Below are positions 34,780 to 44,836 of a DNA stretch of 64,000 nucleotides, piece after piece. Origin of the DNA: Deinococcus fonticola. Its GTDB lineage: Bacteria > Deinococcota > Deinococci > Deinococcales > Deinococcaceae. The DNA lies in NCBI RefSeq assembly GCF_004634215.1, contig NZ_SMMH01000020.1:1-64000 (forward strand), given 5' to 3'. The notes beneath the pieces are model-generated. The model searched no databases. It had not been told where the DNA came from and saw only the letters and a program-made list of their open reading frames with translations. Position 1 is the stretch's first letter; each line of letters opens with the position of its first letter. Both the position numbers and the translations under genes were made by a program.

Positions 34780-35238
34780 ATGCGAAAGCTGCTGCCCCTT
34801 TTGCCTGCTTTGCCCCTCGCCCTGGCGGCCTGCACGCCCCCGGCGCTGCGCCCTCCCAGCAACCAGATCTACCCGCAGATGACCCTGCAGGGTAACACCA
34901 TGGACGTTACCCTCATCAATGCTGGGCCTTACGACCTGCTGCTGGAAAATACCTGCCCGCGTCCCTTCGCCGTGAACTTCACCGAATACCCCGGCAAAGG
35001 CAGGGGTGGCCTGGAACCGCGCCAGCTGGACACCTGTTATGAGCAGAACCTGCGGCCGATCGCCTGGAAGGTCGGTGAGCGCCTGTCCGTGAGTGTGCCG
35101 GTGTCGTATCCGGCAGGCACACACACCTTCAAGGCGTTCGCCACCGTTCGCGCCCGGGTGCTGCAACCCAGAGGATTGATCAACAATTTCGCCAGCATGA
35201 ACATCTCGTTGCCGGAAGTCAAATTCACCACCCAGTAA
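34780..35238 (+). CDS. Lipoprotein of unknown function
   Basis: This 152-residue protein has a signal peptide with lipobox LAAC (Cys at residue 18). The mature part is beta-rich with NTMDVTLINAGPYDLLLENTCPRPFAVNF and AGTHTFKAFATVRARV, resembling an immunoglobulin-like fold of the BsuPI kind, though this is inference. Two further Cys (in ENTCPRP and LDTCYEQ) may form a disulfide. TAGGCT (34768-34773) is 6 bases before the ATG, so the gene has its own leaderless promoter although it follows the amylase by 46 bp. Confidence 0.75.
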   Translation: MRKLLPLLPALPLALAACTPPALRPPSNQIYPQMTLQGNTMDVTLINAGPYDLLLENTCPRPFAVNFTEYPGKGRGGLEPRQLDTCYEQNLRPIAWKVGERLSVSVPVSYPAGTHTFKAFATVRARVLQPRGLINNFASMNISLPEVKFTTQ

Positions 35239-35304
35239 AAAAGCTGCCCGGTAAAAACCCTGGGATCACTCGTGTGGCCACTGAACCTGCGGCGGGAAAG
35301 GCGC

Positions 35305-35310
35305 TATGTT
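35305..35310 (+). promoter_or_regulatory. Leaderless-type -10 box deciding the tsaD start
   Basis: TATGTT ends 7 bases before GTG 35318. The ATG 12 bases upstream of that GTG lies inside the box, so the GTG is the better start. Confidence 0.55.
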
Positions 35311-35317
35311 CGGGGGC

Positions 35318-36319
35318 GTGACTGAAGCGCGCCGCATTCTGGGCATCGATACCTCATGTGACGATACGGGCGTCGGCATCGTCGAGCTGGCCCCGGACGG
35401 GCAGGTGCGGGTGCTGGCCAACCGCGTCTGGTCGCAGACCGTTCACGCACAGTACGGCGGTGTGATGCCGGAACTGGCCAGCCGTGAGCACGTGGAACGC
35501 ATCGACGACATTCTTCAGGAGGCCCTGAAGGAAGCTGGGCTGGCCCTGACCGACCTGCACGCGGTGGCGGCCACATCCGGGCCGGGCCTGGTGGGGGCGC
35601 TGCTGGTGGGCCTGATGTACAGCAAGGGCCTGGCGCAGGCGCTGGACGTGCCTTTCTACTCGGCGCACCACCTCGAAGGGCACATCTTCGCGGCGGCTTC
35701 TGAGGCCCTGCTGCAAACGCCTTACCTGGCGCTGGTCGTGTCGGGGGGGCACACGCACCTGTTCGACGTGCCGGCCCCCGGCAGGTACGACCTGGTCGGC
35801 GCCACCCGCGACGACGCCGCCGGGGAAGCCTTCGACAAGATCGCGCGCCTCGCCGGGCTGGGGTATCCGGGCGGGCCGGCCATCAGCGAGGCGGCCCAGC
35901 GCGGCGACCCCGGCAGCGTGCCCTTCAAGGAGCCGCTGCAAGGCCAGCAGGGCTTCGACTTCAGCTTCAGCGGCCTGAAAACTGCTGCCCTGCTGGCGCA
36001 CCGGGGCGGAGCCACGCCGGAAAACCTGGCGGCTAGTTTCCAGCAGGCCGCCGTGAAATTCCTGGTCAAGACCACCGGGCGGGCCGCCGGGGCACTGGGG
36101 CGGCGCACGGTGGTGGTGTCCGGCGGGGTGGCCGCCAACGCCGCCTTGCGTGAGGCCTTCCAGCAGACGGGACTGAACGTCGTGTTTCCTGGCAAGGGCC
36201 TGAATACCGACAACGGCGCGATGATTGCGCTGGCCGGAGCTGCCGCCTTGCAGGCGGAAAAAGCGCCCAGTCCCCTGACCGTGGGCGCGGAGGCTTACGC
36301 GCCCCTCGCCAACACCTGA
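35318..36319 (+). CDS. tsaD: tRNA N6-threonylcarbamoyladenosine transferase
   Basis: TsaD transfers the threonylcarbamoyl group to A37 of ANN-decoding tRNAs. The 333-residue protein (counted from the GTG of MTEARRILGIDTS) shows ILGIDTSCDDTGVGIV, HAQYGGVMPELASREHVE, the metal-binding HHLEGH, VVSGGHTHLF, and the C-terminal NTDNGAMIALAG with the third ligand Asp. This is the full ASKHA fold. The other members of the t6A machinery (tsaB, tsaC, tsaE) are not in the window. It ends convergently with a DUF4384 gene at a shared hairpin. Confidence 0.96.
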   Translation: MTEARRILGIDTSCDDTGVGIVELAPDGQVRVLANRVWSQTVHAQYGGVMPELASREHVERIDDILQEALKEAGLALTDLHAVAATSGPGLVGALLVGLMYSKGLAQALDVPFYSAHHLEGHIFAAASEALLQTPYLALVVSGGHTHLFDVPAPGRYDLVGATRDDAAGEAFDKIARLAGLGYPGGPAISEAAQRGDPGSVPFKEPLQGQQGFDFSFSGLKTAALLAHRGGATPENLAASFQQAAVKFLVKTTGRAAGALGRRTVVVSGGVAANAALREAFQQTGLNVVFPGKGLNTDNGAMIALAGAAALQAEKAPSPLTVGAEAYAPLANT

Positions 36320-36367
36320 GCAGATTTCACATTCTCTTCCCCCGAAGGCCTGGAGACACCCAAAGAA

Positions 36368-36401
36368 AAGCTGGATGCCCTGTTGCAGGGGCATCCAGCT
36401 T
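36368..36401. terminator. Bidirectional terminator between tsaD and the DUF4384 gene
   Basis: A perfect 13-bp stem (36368-36380 with 36389-36401) has an 8-base loop. On the minus strand it is followed by TTCTTTG, so it fits best as terminator of the DUF4384 gene, and may also serve tsaD. Confidence 0.8.
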
Positions 36402-36415
36402 CTGGCGTTCGGGCT

Positions 36416-37336
36416 TTAGCGTTGGGTGATGTTCACGGCCACCTGACCGTTCTGGTTACGCACGTCCAGCACGGCGCGGCTGTAGTTGCCGTAACCGCGC
36501 GTCCACTCGCTGCGCAGCCCACCGCTGTACTCGCGGATGGTCACCAGGCGGTAACCCTGAGCGCGCAGCTGGCTGGCGTACTGTTCATGCACTGTCTGCA
36601 GGCTGTACTGGTTGCCGTAGTATGTGTTCCAGCGGGGCACCGTTGTCCACTGATCCGAGTACACCGGCGCAGGACGCACAGGAGCAGGTTGTACGGGGGC
36701 CGGGCGAACCGGGGCCGAGTACACCGGCGCGGGTTGCACGTAGCTGTTGTCGTAAGCCACGCCGTTATACGCAACGACATTGTAGTAAGCGGTGTCCGAG
36801 CTCCAGGTGTTCTGCGGCACCGGGTTCACCACGATGCTCAGCGCCTGGGCCAGTTGCTGCTGCCCCTGCACGTTCACGGTGGCGAAGCTGTTCTGCTGGT
36901 TGCTGAAGGTGGCGATGTCATTGAGGTTCAGTGGCGCCGTGCTGGCCAGGGCCAGAACCTTGTTCAGGCCGTAAGGGGCGGCAATGTCGAAGGTAAAGGC
37001 CGCGCCGGGCTGCGGGAAGACCTTCGTGACATTGGCTTTGACGAAGTTGCTGCCGCCCGCGTAGCCGTTGGGCAGGATCATGTCCACCTGGCCCTGCGGA
37101 TCGACGTTGAACAGGTACACGTAAGCGTCACGGTCAGCGCGGACATACAGGTGAATCTGCTCGCCGGGGGCGTAGTTGGGGACAGCGTTGCCGCTGTTGT
37201 CACGATCCGTCCAGACGTTCACGTTCACGTTGGTGGGCAGGGGGTTCACGATAATGCTCTGCGCCGTGATGCGCGGGGCAGCGCTGGCAGAACCGATCAG
37301 GGCAGTCAGGAGGGCCAGGGAAATCAGTTTACGCAT
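36416..37336 (-). CDS. Secreted DUF4384 domain protein
   Basis: This 306-residue protein starts at the ATG of MRKLISLALL and has a signal peptide cleaved after about SASA (residue 19). Residues about 20-165 form a DUF4384 domain (NYAPGEQIHLYVRADRDAYVYLFNVDPQGQVDMILPN). A Pro/Ala/Val repeat linker (QPAPVYSAPVRPAPVQPAPV, about 203-222) and a C-terminal domain ending RAVLDVRNQNGQVAVNITQR follow. It is exported but lacks a lipobox. It is the larger relative of the lipoprotein at 10620-11120. The function in the cell envelope is unknown. Confidence 0.82.
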   Translation of the reverse strand: MRKLISLALLTALIGSASAAPRITAQSIIVNPLPTNVNVNVWTDRDNSGNAVPNYAPGEQIHLYVRADRDAYVYLFNVDPQGQVDMILPNGYAGGSNFVKANVTKVFPQPGAAFTFDIAAPYGLNKVLALASTAPLNLNDIATFSNQQNSFATVNVQGQQQLAQALSIVVNPVPQNTWSSDTAYYNVVAYNGVAYDNSYVQPAPVYSAPVRPAPVQPAPVRPAPVYSDQWTTVPRWNTYYGNQYSLQTVHEQYASQLRAQGYRLVTIREYSGGLRSEWTRGYGNYSRAVLDVRNQNGQVAVNITQR

Positions 37337-37471
37337 GCCTTCATAGTGCCTGACCTGCTTGACGCGGGCCTGATGCAGTGACCCGACGGTCATGACTTTC
37401 CTCTCATCACGGCTTCACGCCGGAAAGCGCATGGCTCCCCGCCCAGCCGCCGGCGTTAGTATGCAGGTGAC

Positions 37472-38308
37472 GTGAAGCTGCGCTTCGACCCTCACAACCC
37501 TCGATGTCACGACGCGCAAAGTTCTCCTGCGCTGCGCTGGCTGTTGCCTATGCGGCCAGCCTTGGCGGTGTTTCTCCCAGCATGGCGGCGTGGGCCCCTG
37601 ATGGGTGTGCTGTGGCTGTGTACTTGGCTCTGTACCGGCCTGGCTGGATCCAGTCTGGCCGCGCGTCACGAGCCTGCGCCCGTAGCGTCGCCTGAACGCC
37701 CTCGCCCGAAAGCTGCCCCGACGCATGTTCCCGAACATTCCCCCAGGGCTTCAGACGAGACAGCTCACCAGGCGAAGGGAGCACAGGCCGTGAACCCACC
37801 TCAGGGCGCGGCCGCTAAACCGGCCGCCTCCACTTCAGGTGGGTCTGTGGCGGCGGCGGCTGGACTGAGGCTCGGATCGTACCGCCTGCTGCCACCCTTG
37901 CCGGGTGAAAAACGTCTCCTGACCCTGGAGTTTGGTCACGTGAAAATGAGCGTGACGCGCACGCAACTGCTGGCGCTGCCGACCGCGACCCTCACCACCC
38001 GGCATGCCCAGCTTGGCCGCACCTTCACTTATCAGGGCGTGCTGCTGCGTACCCTGGCGTCCGCCATGCACACGCTGGGCCAGGACATGCGCGTGTACGG
38101 CAGCAACGGTTACGTGGCCACCATTGCCGCGCACGACTACATGACCGCCCCCATCATCCTGGCGCACACCGCCGATGGCAAACCCATCAGCATCCTGGAA
38201 AAAGGCCCCCTGACCATCGTGCTGCCCTCCAACACGCCCCGCTTTGAACAGAAGGGCGATTACTGGGTGTGGTTCGTGAACCGGATGACGCCGGTGCCCG
38301 GCCATTGA
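37472..38308 (+). CDS. Membrane-anchored SUOX-fold (molybdopterin-domain-like) protein
   Basis: This 278-residue protein has a GTG start, one N-terminal membrane segment (about 43-62), then a long Pro/Ala-rich linker (about 65-125). The C-terminal domain resembles the oxidoreductase molybdopterin-binding fold in small form: VKMSVTRTQLLALPTATLTTRHAQLGRTFTYQGVLLRTL, YGSNGYVATIAAHDY, and ILEKGPLTIVLPSN followed by DYWVWFVNRM. No Cys is present in this domain, so the usual cofactor ligand is missing and it probably does not bind molybdopterin. Its stop is 2 bases before the ATG of a histidine kinase, so it may be the external sensor part of that system. Confidence 0.65.
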   Translation: MKLRFDPHNPRCHDAQSSPALRWLLPMRPALAVFLPAWRRGPLMGVLWLCTWLCTGLAGSSLAARHEPAPVASPERPRPKAAPTHVPEHSPRASDETAHQAKGAQAVNPPQGAAAKPAASTSGGSVAAAAGLRLGSYRLLPPLPGEKRLLTLEFGHVKMSVTRTQLLALPTATLTTRHAQLGRTFTYQGVLLRTLASAMHTLGQDMRVYGSNGYVATIAAHDYMTAPIILAHTADGKPISILEKGPLTIVLPSNTPRFEQKGDYWVWFVNRMTPVPGH

Positions 38309-38310
38309 CC

Positions 38311-39651
38311 ATGACGCCTTCCTCGCCGCGCTCCCCAACACCGCCTGCCCCGACCCCTCCAATTGCTGCCCCTCCATCTTCTGCGCCGCGCGGGCTGACC
38401 CACTGGCTTCACCAGCTTCACCTGTTGCGCACCGTTCCCAGGGGTGTGCTGCTGCGCGAGGTGGGCCTGGCTGCCCTGCCGCTGCTGCTCAGTTTCTCGC
38501 TGCTGACCCTGAGTGCCCTGCCCGCCTTTCACGCCATTCAGGTCGGGCGCGGTCGCCAGGGCTTTTACTCCTATCAGGGCCTGGTGCAGGACATTCAGGC
38601 GTACCGCATCGCCCTGATGGATCACCAGGCCAGCCCTCAAGACCGCCGCGAAGCGTACCAGCGGGCGCTGTCCAGTACGCGCACGCCGGGGCAATTCGTG
38701 GCTCTGCGGGAGATCGAGACTTTCGGGGATGCCAGGCTGAACCACATCAATCAACTCATGGGCACCAATACCCTTCAGAGTGTGGGCCAGGCGGCGCAGG
38801 AAGCCAGCTTGCTCAACGCCCAGACCAACAGTTACCTGAGTTCCGTCGCCAGCCGCAACGTGCAGGCCCTGGGGGTCATGCGCCTGGCGCTGCTGGGCAC
38901 CGCCGTCCTGACGGGTTTTCTCAGCATGGCCCTGATTGGCCGCGCCCTGTGGCTGTGGCGGGCCGAACGGGAACGGCAGCTGCGCCGTGACGCCCGTCAG
39001 CGCGAGGCCCTCAGCATGGCCAGCCACGAACTGCGCCGTCCCCTTCAGAAACTCCTGCTGCTCAGTGACCTGCTGCGCCAGGTCGAATGCCCCGAGGAAC
39101 GCCAGCAACTCCTGACGCAGATCGAGGAGAGCGCCGCTCAGATCGCCAGCCGCGCCGACCTGAGCCGCCTGAATGATCTGTACCTGGACGTGACCCTGAA
39201 ACTGGCCTGCCGTGACCTGCGCAGCGCCCTGCACGGCGCCGGTTCCGGCAACACCCGCGTGCGCGTGCACCTGCCCGATACCCCCCTGACCTGGCTGGTG
39301 GACATCGACCGTGTCCGGCAGATGGTGGAGAACCTGGTCGAGAACGCCCTGAAGTACACCTTCGGCCCGGTGGAAGTCACCCTGGACATGCATGACGGTC
39401 AGCCGCGCATCCGGGTGCGGGATTTCGGCGAGGGCGTTCCTGTGTCCCTTCAGGAACGGGTCTTCATGCCCTTTGAACGCGGCCCGCGCGGCCTGGTGCA
39501 GGGGCAAGGGCTGGGGCTTTCGCTGGTGCGGCGCTACGCCCGTGCGCACGGCGGCGACGTCACCCTGATCAAATGCCCCGGGGGGCCAGGCATGGTCGCC
39601 ATTGTGACCCTGGGCCACCCCGATTCCACCCTGGCGTCCACCCGCCTCTGA
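38311..39651 (+). CDS. Sensor histidine kinase
   Basis: This 446-residue protein has two membrane helices (about 50-72 and 190-212) flanking an extracytoplasmic helical domain of about 118 residues, then a kinase core. The phospho-acceptor H239 lies in SMASHELRRPLQ. The ATP-binding domain has MVENLVENALKYT (N box), VRDFGEGVP (G1) and GQGLGLSLVRRYARAHGG (G2). The start is ATG 38311, two bases after the preceding gene's stop; the open frame begins earlier but inside that gene. No response regulator is adjacent, so the partner is elsewhere. The N-terminal 28 residues are Pro-rich. Confidence 0.9.
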   Translation: MTPSSPRSPTPPAPTPPIAAPPSSAPRGLTHWLHQLHLLRTVPRGVLLREVGLAALPLLLSFSLLTLSALPAFHAIQVGRGRQGFYSYQGLVQDIQAYRIALMDHQASPQDRREAYQRALSSTRTPGQFVALREIETFGDARLNHINQLMGTNTLQSVGQAAQEASLLNAQTNSYLSSVASRNVQALGVMRLALLGTAVLTGFLSMALIGRALWLWRAERERQLRRDARQREALSMASHELRRPLQKLLLLSDLLRQVECPEERQQLLTQIEESAAQIASRADLSRLNDLYLDVTLKLACRDLRSALHGAGSGNTRVRVHLPDTPLTWLVDIDRVRQMVENLVENALKYTFGPVEVTLDMHDGQPRIRVRDFGEGVPVSLQERVFMPFERGPRGLVQGQGLGLSLVRRYARAHGGDVTLIKCPGGPGMVAIVTLGHPDSTLASTRL

Positions 39652-39831
39652 TCCCGTTTCAACCTCTTTTCCTCGAAGCCGAGAGATTTACTTCACGCTG
39701 CCCAGCTCCATCCAGGCTCACTTTGCTGGTGTGCCCACAACCGAGTCACCCTAACAGGAACAAGGGATCTGGAATGCACGCTGAAGGAACGACATTTGAC
39801 GCTTTCGATCAGGAACTGGATGGTGCACTGA

Positions 39832-40305
39832 TCAGGACTTCATCTTCTGACTGGCTGCTTTGGCTCCTGGCCTGGCTGGGCGTGGGGCGGGTGGCCCAGC
39901 CCCTTGCCCTTCCCGCCGCGTGAGCTGATCGAAAGCGGGTTCGCCGGGGCCGCCCAGTGCCAGGGCCAGCGCCCCCACACCCAGCAGCAGAGCCTCTGCC
40001 GTGCCGTTGCCGCCGGAAAGAATCCGGTTCCAGGGAGTGAAGTAAAGAGTGAGGGCCATCACCCCGCTCAGCAGCGCGGCAATGGGGCGTGTGCCCAGCC
40101 CCAGGCACAGCAGCAGGCCGCCGGCCAGTTGCAGCGTGGCGACCAGCGGAGCCGTCAGCAGCGGCAAAGGCACGTTCCACGCCTGAAACTGGCCCGTGAC
40201 ACTGGACAGGCCCTGCACGAAAATGGCCTGAAAGCCGTGCGCGGCGAACACCGCGCCAAGCGCCAGACGCAGGAGGGCCAGGGCCAGCAGCGGACGCCGG
40301 GTCAT
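39832..40305 (-). CDS. DoxX-family membrane protein
   Basis: This 157-residue protein has four membrane helices (about 8-28, 45-70, 75-92 and 100-118) with the DoxX pattern LLALALLRLALGAVFAAHGFQ and LAGGLLLCLGLGTRPIAALLSGVMALTLYF. DoxX proteins are small quinone-linked or oxidoreductase-complex membrane subunits, often in oxidative-stress contexts. The C-terminal tail is Pro/Ala-rich. TAGACT (coding strand, 40312-40317) is 6 bases before the ATG, so it has its own promoter although it lies 60 bp after rph on the same strand. Confidence 0.88.
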   Translation of the reverse strand: MTRRPLLALALLRLALGAVFAAHGFQAIFVQGLSSVTGQFQAWNVPLPLLTAPLVATLQLAGGLLLCLGLGTRPIAALLSGVMALTLYFTPWNRILSGGNGTAEALLLGVGALALALGGPGEPAFDQLTRREGQGAGPPAPRPARPGAKAASQKMKS

Positions 40306-40365
40306 GCCCTCAGTCTAAACCATGTCCCAGGTCACATTTGCTGAAGGGTTCTGCGTGAACTCGCT

Positions 40366-41109
40366 TCAGATGCCCTGAATCACGGCCAGTTGCCGCGACA
40401 ATTCCTGCATCACATCCCCGACCGCCGTGACTCCGGCATTCAGCAGGCGCGTGTACTCGTCCACGGTGATCGGCCCCAGTTCCGCGCCGCCCTGCACCTC
40501 GATCAGCTTCCCGTCGCTGGTGGCAATCACGTTCAGGTCGGCCCGCGCCACCTTGTCCTCGGCGTAATCCAGGTCGACGCGCAACTCCTCGCCGACGAGA
40601 CCCACGCTGATCGCCCCGACATTGTGTACCACCGGCCACTCGCTGAGTTTGCCGCTGTGAATCAGGCGGTCACAAAAATCATGCAGAGCCGCGTGGCCTG
40701 CCAGGACGCTCGCCACCCGCGTCCCCCCGTCGGCCACCAGCACGTCGCAGTCCACGTACAGCGTCTGATTGCGGAAGTGCCGCAAGTCCATGCTGGCACG
40801 CAGGGCACGGCCCAGCAGGCGCTGAATCTCGTGGCGCCGCCCGTTCTGAAGGTTGCGTTCCCGCGCCTGACGGTCGCTGGTGGCGCGCGGCAGCATGGCG
40901 TACTCGGCCGTCAACCAGCCCTCCTTCGAGCCGCGCATGTGCGGAGCGGGTTTGTCTTCCAGCGTGACGGTCGCCAGGATCTCGGTGCGGCCCATCTTCA
41001 GGTGGGCGCTGCCGGGCGCGTGCGGGTTCACGCCACGCACCACGTGAACGGCGCGCGGCGTCAGGGCATCTCTGTCCTGACGGACGGGGGTTTTCGTTGA
41101 TGGGGTCAT
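40366..41109 (-). CDS. rph: Ribonuclease PH
   Basis: RNase PH is a phosphorolytic exonuclease that trims the 3' ends of tRNA precursors. The 247-residue protein contains RAVHVVRGVNPHAPGSAHLKMGRTEILATVTLED, REIQRLLGRALRAS-like RHEIQRLLGRALRASMDLR, VDCDVLVADGGTRVASVLAG, and the phosphate-site DLDYAEDKVARADLNVIAT. Start and length are typical. The ATG overlaps the murI stop by 4 bases, forming a murI-rph operon. Confidence 0.95.
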   Translation of the reverse strand: MTPSTKTPVRQDRDALTPRAVHVVRGVNPHAPGSAHLKMGRTEILATVTLEDKPAPHMRGSKEGWLTAEYAMLPRATSDRQARERNLQNGRRHEIQRLLGRALRASMDLRHFRNQTLYVDCDVLVADGGTRVASVLAGHAALHDFCDRLIHSGKLSEWPVVHNVGAISVGLVGEELRVDLDYAEDKVARADLNVIATSDGKLIEVQGGAELGPITVDEYTRLLNAGVTAVGDVMQELSRQLAVIQGI

Positions 41110-41951
41110 GTGTCGATATGCTCGATTCTCAGCGGTGCACGGTGCGCTGCGGTGAGGTGCGCCTCATTCTGCACTTTTTCACCCAGCAGCGAGGCCATCA
41201 CGCCCGCGTACCGCTCGACTTCACCCGTGACGAAGTACCGCACCTCACCCGGTTCAGTCCCCGAGGTCAACAGCTCACCGCCTCCCAGCACGTTGCGGGT
41301 GTGCCGGGCCACCGCCGCGCCGCTGTCGACCAGCCCAAACGCCCCGCCGAACTCGGCCTCGATGCTGCCCTTCAGAAAGGGATAATGCGTGCAGCCCAGC
41401 ACCAGTTGATCGGCTCCGGCTTCCCGCAGGGGCGTCAGCACCTCGCGCAGCACCGCCCGCGCCTCCGGGCCGTCCGCTTTGCCCGCCTCCACCAGCGGCA
41501 CCAGCTCGGGGCTCACGGCCTTGAGCACCTGCACCCCCGCCGGATCCGCGAATTCCCTGATCACGTCGTTCAGCAGGGTGCCGCGCATGGTGCCGGGGGT
41601 CGCCAGCACCCCCACCACACCCGTTCGCGTGGCCTGCACCGCCGGTTTGACCGCTGGCACCAGCCCGATGATGGGCATGTTGAACCGGGCCCGCAGGTGC
41701 GCCAGGCTGAACGCCGACGACGTGTTGCACGCGTTCACCACCGCTTTGACGCCCAGCCCGTGCAGCGCCGTCACCGCCCGGTCCGTCAGGTCACGAATTT
41801 CAGCGTCACTCCTTGCGCCGTAGGGGACGTGCGCCGTGTCCGCCAGGTAGACGAAAGCCTCGTGCGGCATGGCGCGGCGCAGGTCGGCCAGAATACTTAA
41901 CCCCCCCACGCCAGAATCGAACACGCCAATGGGAAGGTCACGGCTCATCAC
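41106..41951 (-). CDS. murI: Glutamate racemase
   Basis: This enzyme supplies D-glutamate for peptidoglycan. The protein of 281 residues has IGVFDSGVGGLSILADL, the two catalytic Cys in VNACNTSSA (about residue 73) and LGCTHYPFL (about 185), and YLADTAHVPYGARS. TATCAT (coding strand, 41959-41964) is 7 bases before the GTG at 41951, which favours that GTG over the ATG 3 bases later. It is coupled to rph downstream by an ATGA overlap. Confidence 0.95.
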   Translation of the reverse strand: MMSRDLPIGVFDSGVGGLSILADLRRAMPHEAFVYLADTAHVPYGARSDAEIRDLTDRAVTALHGLGVKAVVNACNTSSAFSLAHLRARFNMPIIGLVPAVKPAVQATRTGVVGVLATPGTMRGTLLNDVIREFADPAGVQVLKAVSPELVPLVEAGKADGPEARAVLREVLTPLREAGADQLVLGCTHYPFLKGSIEAEFGGAFGLVDSGAAVARHTRNVLGGGELLTSGTEPGEVRYFVTGEVERYAGVMASLLGEKVQNEAHLTAAHRAPLRIEHIDT

Positions 41952-41958
41952 GCCAGAA

Positions 41959-41964
41959 ATGATA
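41959..41964 (-). promoter_or_regulatory. Leaderless-type -10 box of murI-rph
   Basis: TATCAT on the minus strand is 7 bases before the murI GTG and drives the two-gene murI-rph operon. Confidence 0.5.
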
Positions 41965-42066
41965 AGCGATGACGCCTCGGCCTCCGGCGCAGGGCCGCCA
42001 CCGCGAGTCCAGACTTCTCGATGCTGAAAGAGTACGTAACCCAGATATTTTTCCCCGGGCTTTCTT

Positions 42067-43572
42067 TCAGGTCATCACTTTCAGGGTCAGTGCCCCGAAC
42101 TCTTTCTCCCACAGGTCGGCTTTCTGCTGGAGGCCCGTGACGTCCAGCGGGGAAGCTCCCTGAACGTGCAGCGCCCAGCCGTTCTTGCTGCGGGTCAACG
42201 ACTCCACCGACGCGTTGCCGGAGTGAGAGCGGTCCAAGCCGTCGGCCACGCGCAGAATAGCGGCCAGGCGCGACACCAGCCTCTGGTCGGCGGGCAGCAG
42301 CGCCATGAACTCGGGGTGCGATGGTCGGGGGGGACTCTTGCGGTGGTAGCGGGCAATCTGCGCGATCAGCTCAATTTCACGCGGACTGAAGCCGCGCAGC
42401 CCCGCGTGGCGAATCAGGTAGGCGCTGTGCTTGTGGTGACTGCTCTGCGCCACGATCAGGCCCGTCTCGTGCAGGGCCGCCGCCGCCGTCAGCAGGCTGC
42501 GGGCGTCCTCCGGGAAGTCCTCACCGGCCTCCTGTAAAGCCCCCAGCAGGTCGCGCGACAGTTGCGCCACCTGTTGCCCGTGTACCGGGTTCACGCCGAA
42601 CCGCTCGGCGGTGGCCAGCACGCTGCGCTGCCGCGCACTCAGGCCACTTTTAAAGGAGCTGAAGCGCGACAGTTCCTCCAGCAGCATGCCTTCTCGCAGC
42701 GCGCCCTCGCTGACCGTCACCACGCCCGCACTCAGCATGTCCAGCGCCGCGTGCAGCACCGTCAGGCCCGCCACGATGGTGTCCAGGCGGCGTTCCAGGC
42801 CGGGGAACTTGTGCCGCGCCGCTGGTTTCGTGCCCGTCACGCGCCCCAGCAGGTTCGCCAGTTCGGTCAGGGTGAACTGCGTTCCGTTCACGCTGCTCAC
42901 CTGACCGCGCGAGGCGGCGATGGCTATGGCCGCCGCCTGCGCCGTGCCGCTCGACAGAATAAAACGCGTGCCAGGACGCGCCTGAAAAGTCGGCTGGTGC
43001 GGGGCGAGCTGCCGCCTGACCTCCTGGCGCAGGGCCTTGATCTGCGCGGCCTTGCCCACGCCGTCCGGCACGAACGCCCCCGTCATGCGAATGCTGCCCA
43101 GCGGCAGGCTCTGCACCGCTTCCGGATGGGTGGCGTTCCCGCGCACAAATTCCAGGCTGCCGCCCCCCAGGTCGAGCAGCACGTTGTCATCCCCCATGTC
43201 CACGCTGCTGGCCACACCCAGGTAAGTCAGTTCGCCTTCACGTTCACCGCTGATGATGGTGGGGTAGATGCCGGTGCGCTCCCGCATGCGCTCAGCCACC
43301 GCCGCGCCATTGGGCGCTTCGCGCAGGGCGCTGGTGGCGTACACCCGCACTTCCGCCGCGCCCGCGCCCAGCGCCAGTTCCCGGAAACGTGTCAGTGCCG
43401 ACGCCAGCCGGTCTTCACCTTCCGCCGTCAGCGTGCCGTCCGGCGCGAGGCACTCGCCCAGGCGCGTGGCGTCCTTCAGCGCGTCCAGAACGCGGTAACC
43501 ATTTTCTCCTTCTGTCTGTGCAATCAACAGGTGACTGGAACTCGTGCCCACATCCGCAACGGCGACCCTCAT
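42067..43572 (-). CDS. Ppx/GppA-family phosphatase
   Basis: This 501-residue protein is an exopolyphosphatase / pppGpp phosphatase of the ASKHA fold with an HD-type C-terminus. It has VAVADVGTSSSHLLI (phosphate 1), VYATSALREAPNG, GEREGELTYLGV, LLDLGGGSLEFV (phosphate 2), and SLPLGSIRMTGAF. The C-terminal half with AAALHETGLIVAQSSHHKHSAYLIRHAGL shows the HD-like His/Asp residues. It may hydrolyse polyphosphate or stringent nucleotides. TATGCT (coding strand, 43579-43584) is 6 bases before the ATG. Confidence 0.88.
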   Translation of the reverse strand: MRVAVADVGTSSSHLLIAQTEGENGYRVLDALKDATRLGECLAPDGTLTAEGEDRLASALTRFRELALGAGAAEVRVYATSALREAPNGAAVAERMRERTGIYPTIISGEREGELTYLGVASSVDMGDDNVLLDLGGGSLEFVRGNATHPEAVQSLPLGSIRMTGAFVPDGVGKAAQIKALRQEVRRQLAPHQPTFQARPGTRFILSSGTAQAAAIAIAASRGQVSSVNGTQFTLTELANLLGRVTGTKPAARHKFPGLERRLDTIVAGLTVLHAALDMLSAGVVTVSEGALREGMLLEELSRFSSFKSGLSARQRSVLATAERFGVNPVHGQQVAQLSRDLLGALQEAGEDFPEDARSLLTAAAALHETGLIVAQSSHHKHSAYLIRHAGLRGFSPREIELIAQIARYHRKSPPRPSHPEFMALLPADQRLVSRLAAILRVADGLDRSHSGNASVESLTRSKNGWALHVQGASPLDVTGLQQKADLWEKEFGALTLKVMT

Positions 43573-43785
43573 ACCCGCAGCATAAAGCGCCCCGCCAGGA
43601 AAACATCAGCCCAGGCGGCCCACCCCCGTCCCGAATCCCCGCTGAAACTCGGGCGCGTGGTGTTCTGGCCGCCCAGCGCGAACAAAGGCCCGCCGGGAAC
43701 GGAAGCGGCCCTGTCCCATTAAGCGGACGCCGCCTTCAGAGCTTTCGCCAAATCCCTCCATTCACACGTTAAAGTGGGAAGGCTT

Positions 43786-43793
43786 AAAGGAGG
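43786..43793 (+). promoter_or_regulatory. Strong Shine-Dalgarno of fba
   Basis: AAAGGAGG lies 5 bases before the fba ATG. It is one of the few perfect ribosome binding sites in the window and contrasts with the leaderless genes around it. Confidence 0.8.
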
Positions 43794-43798
43794 CACAC

Positions 43799-44716
<918 letters not shown>

Positions 44717-44836
44717 CCACCTGACCTGCGCATCTGCACAGCGGTTTTGAACCGCCCCCGCCTTAACTGATTCCCGCCTGACCGTAGACTCAGCGTCCGT
44801 GAGTCTTCAGGCGGGAATTTCTCACCTTTCCCGCCT

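Noticed and set aside
39774..39923. A 49-codon plus-strand ORF (MHAEGTTFDAFDQELDG...)
   Set aside because: Most of it is antisense to the doxX C-terminus and there is no promoter-like box at the usual spacing. I could not separate it from chance.
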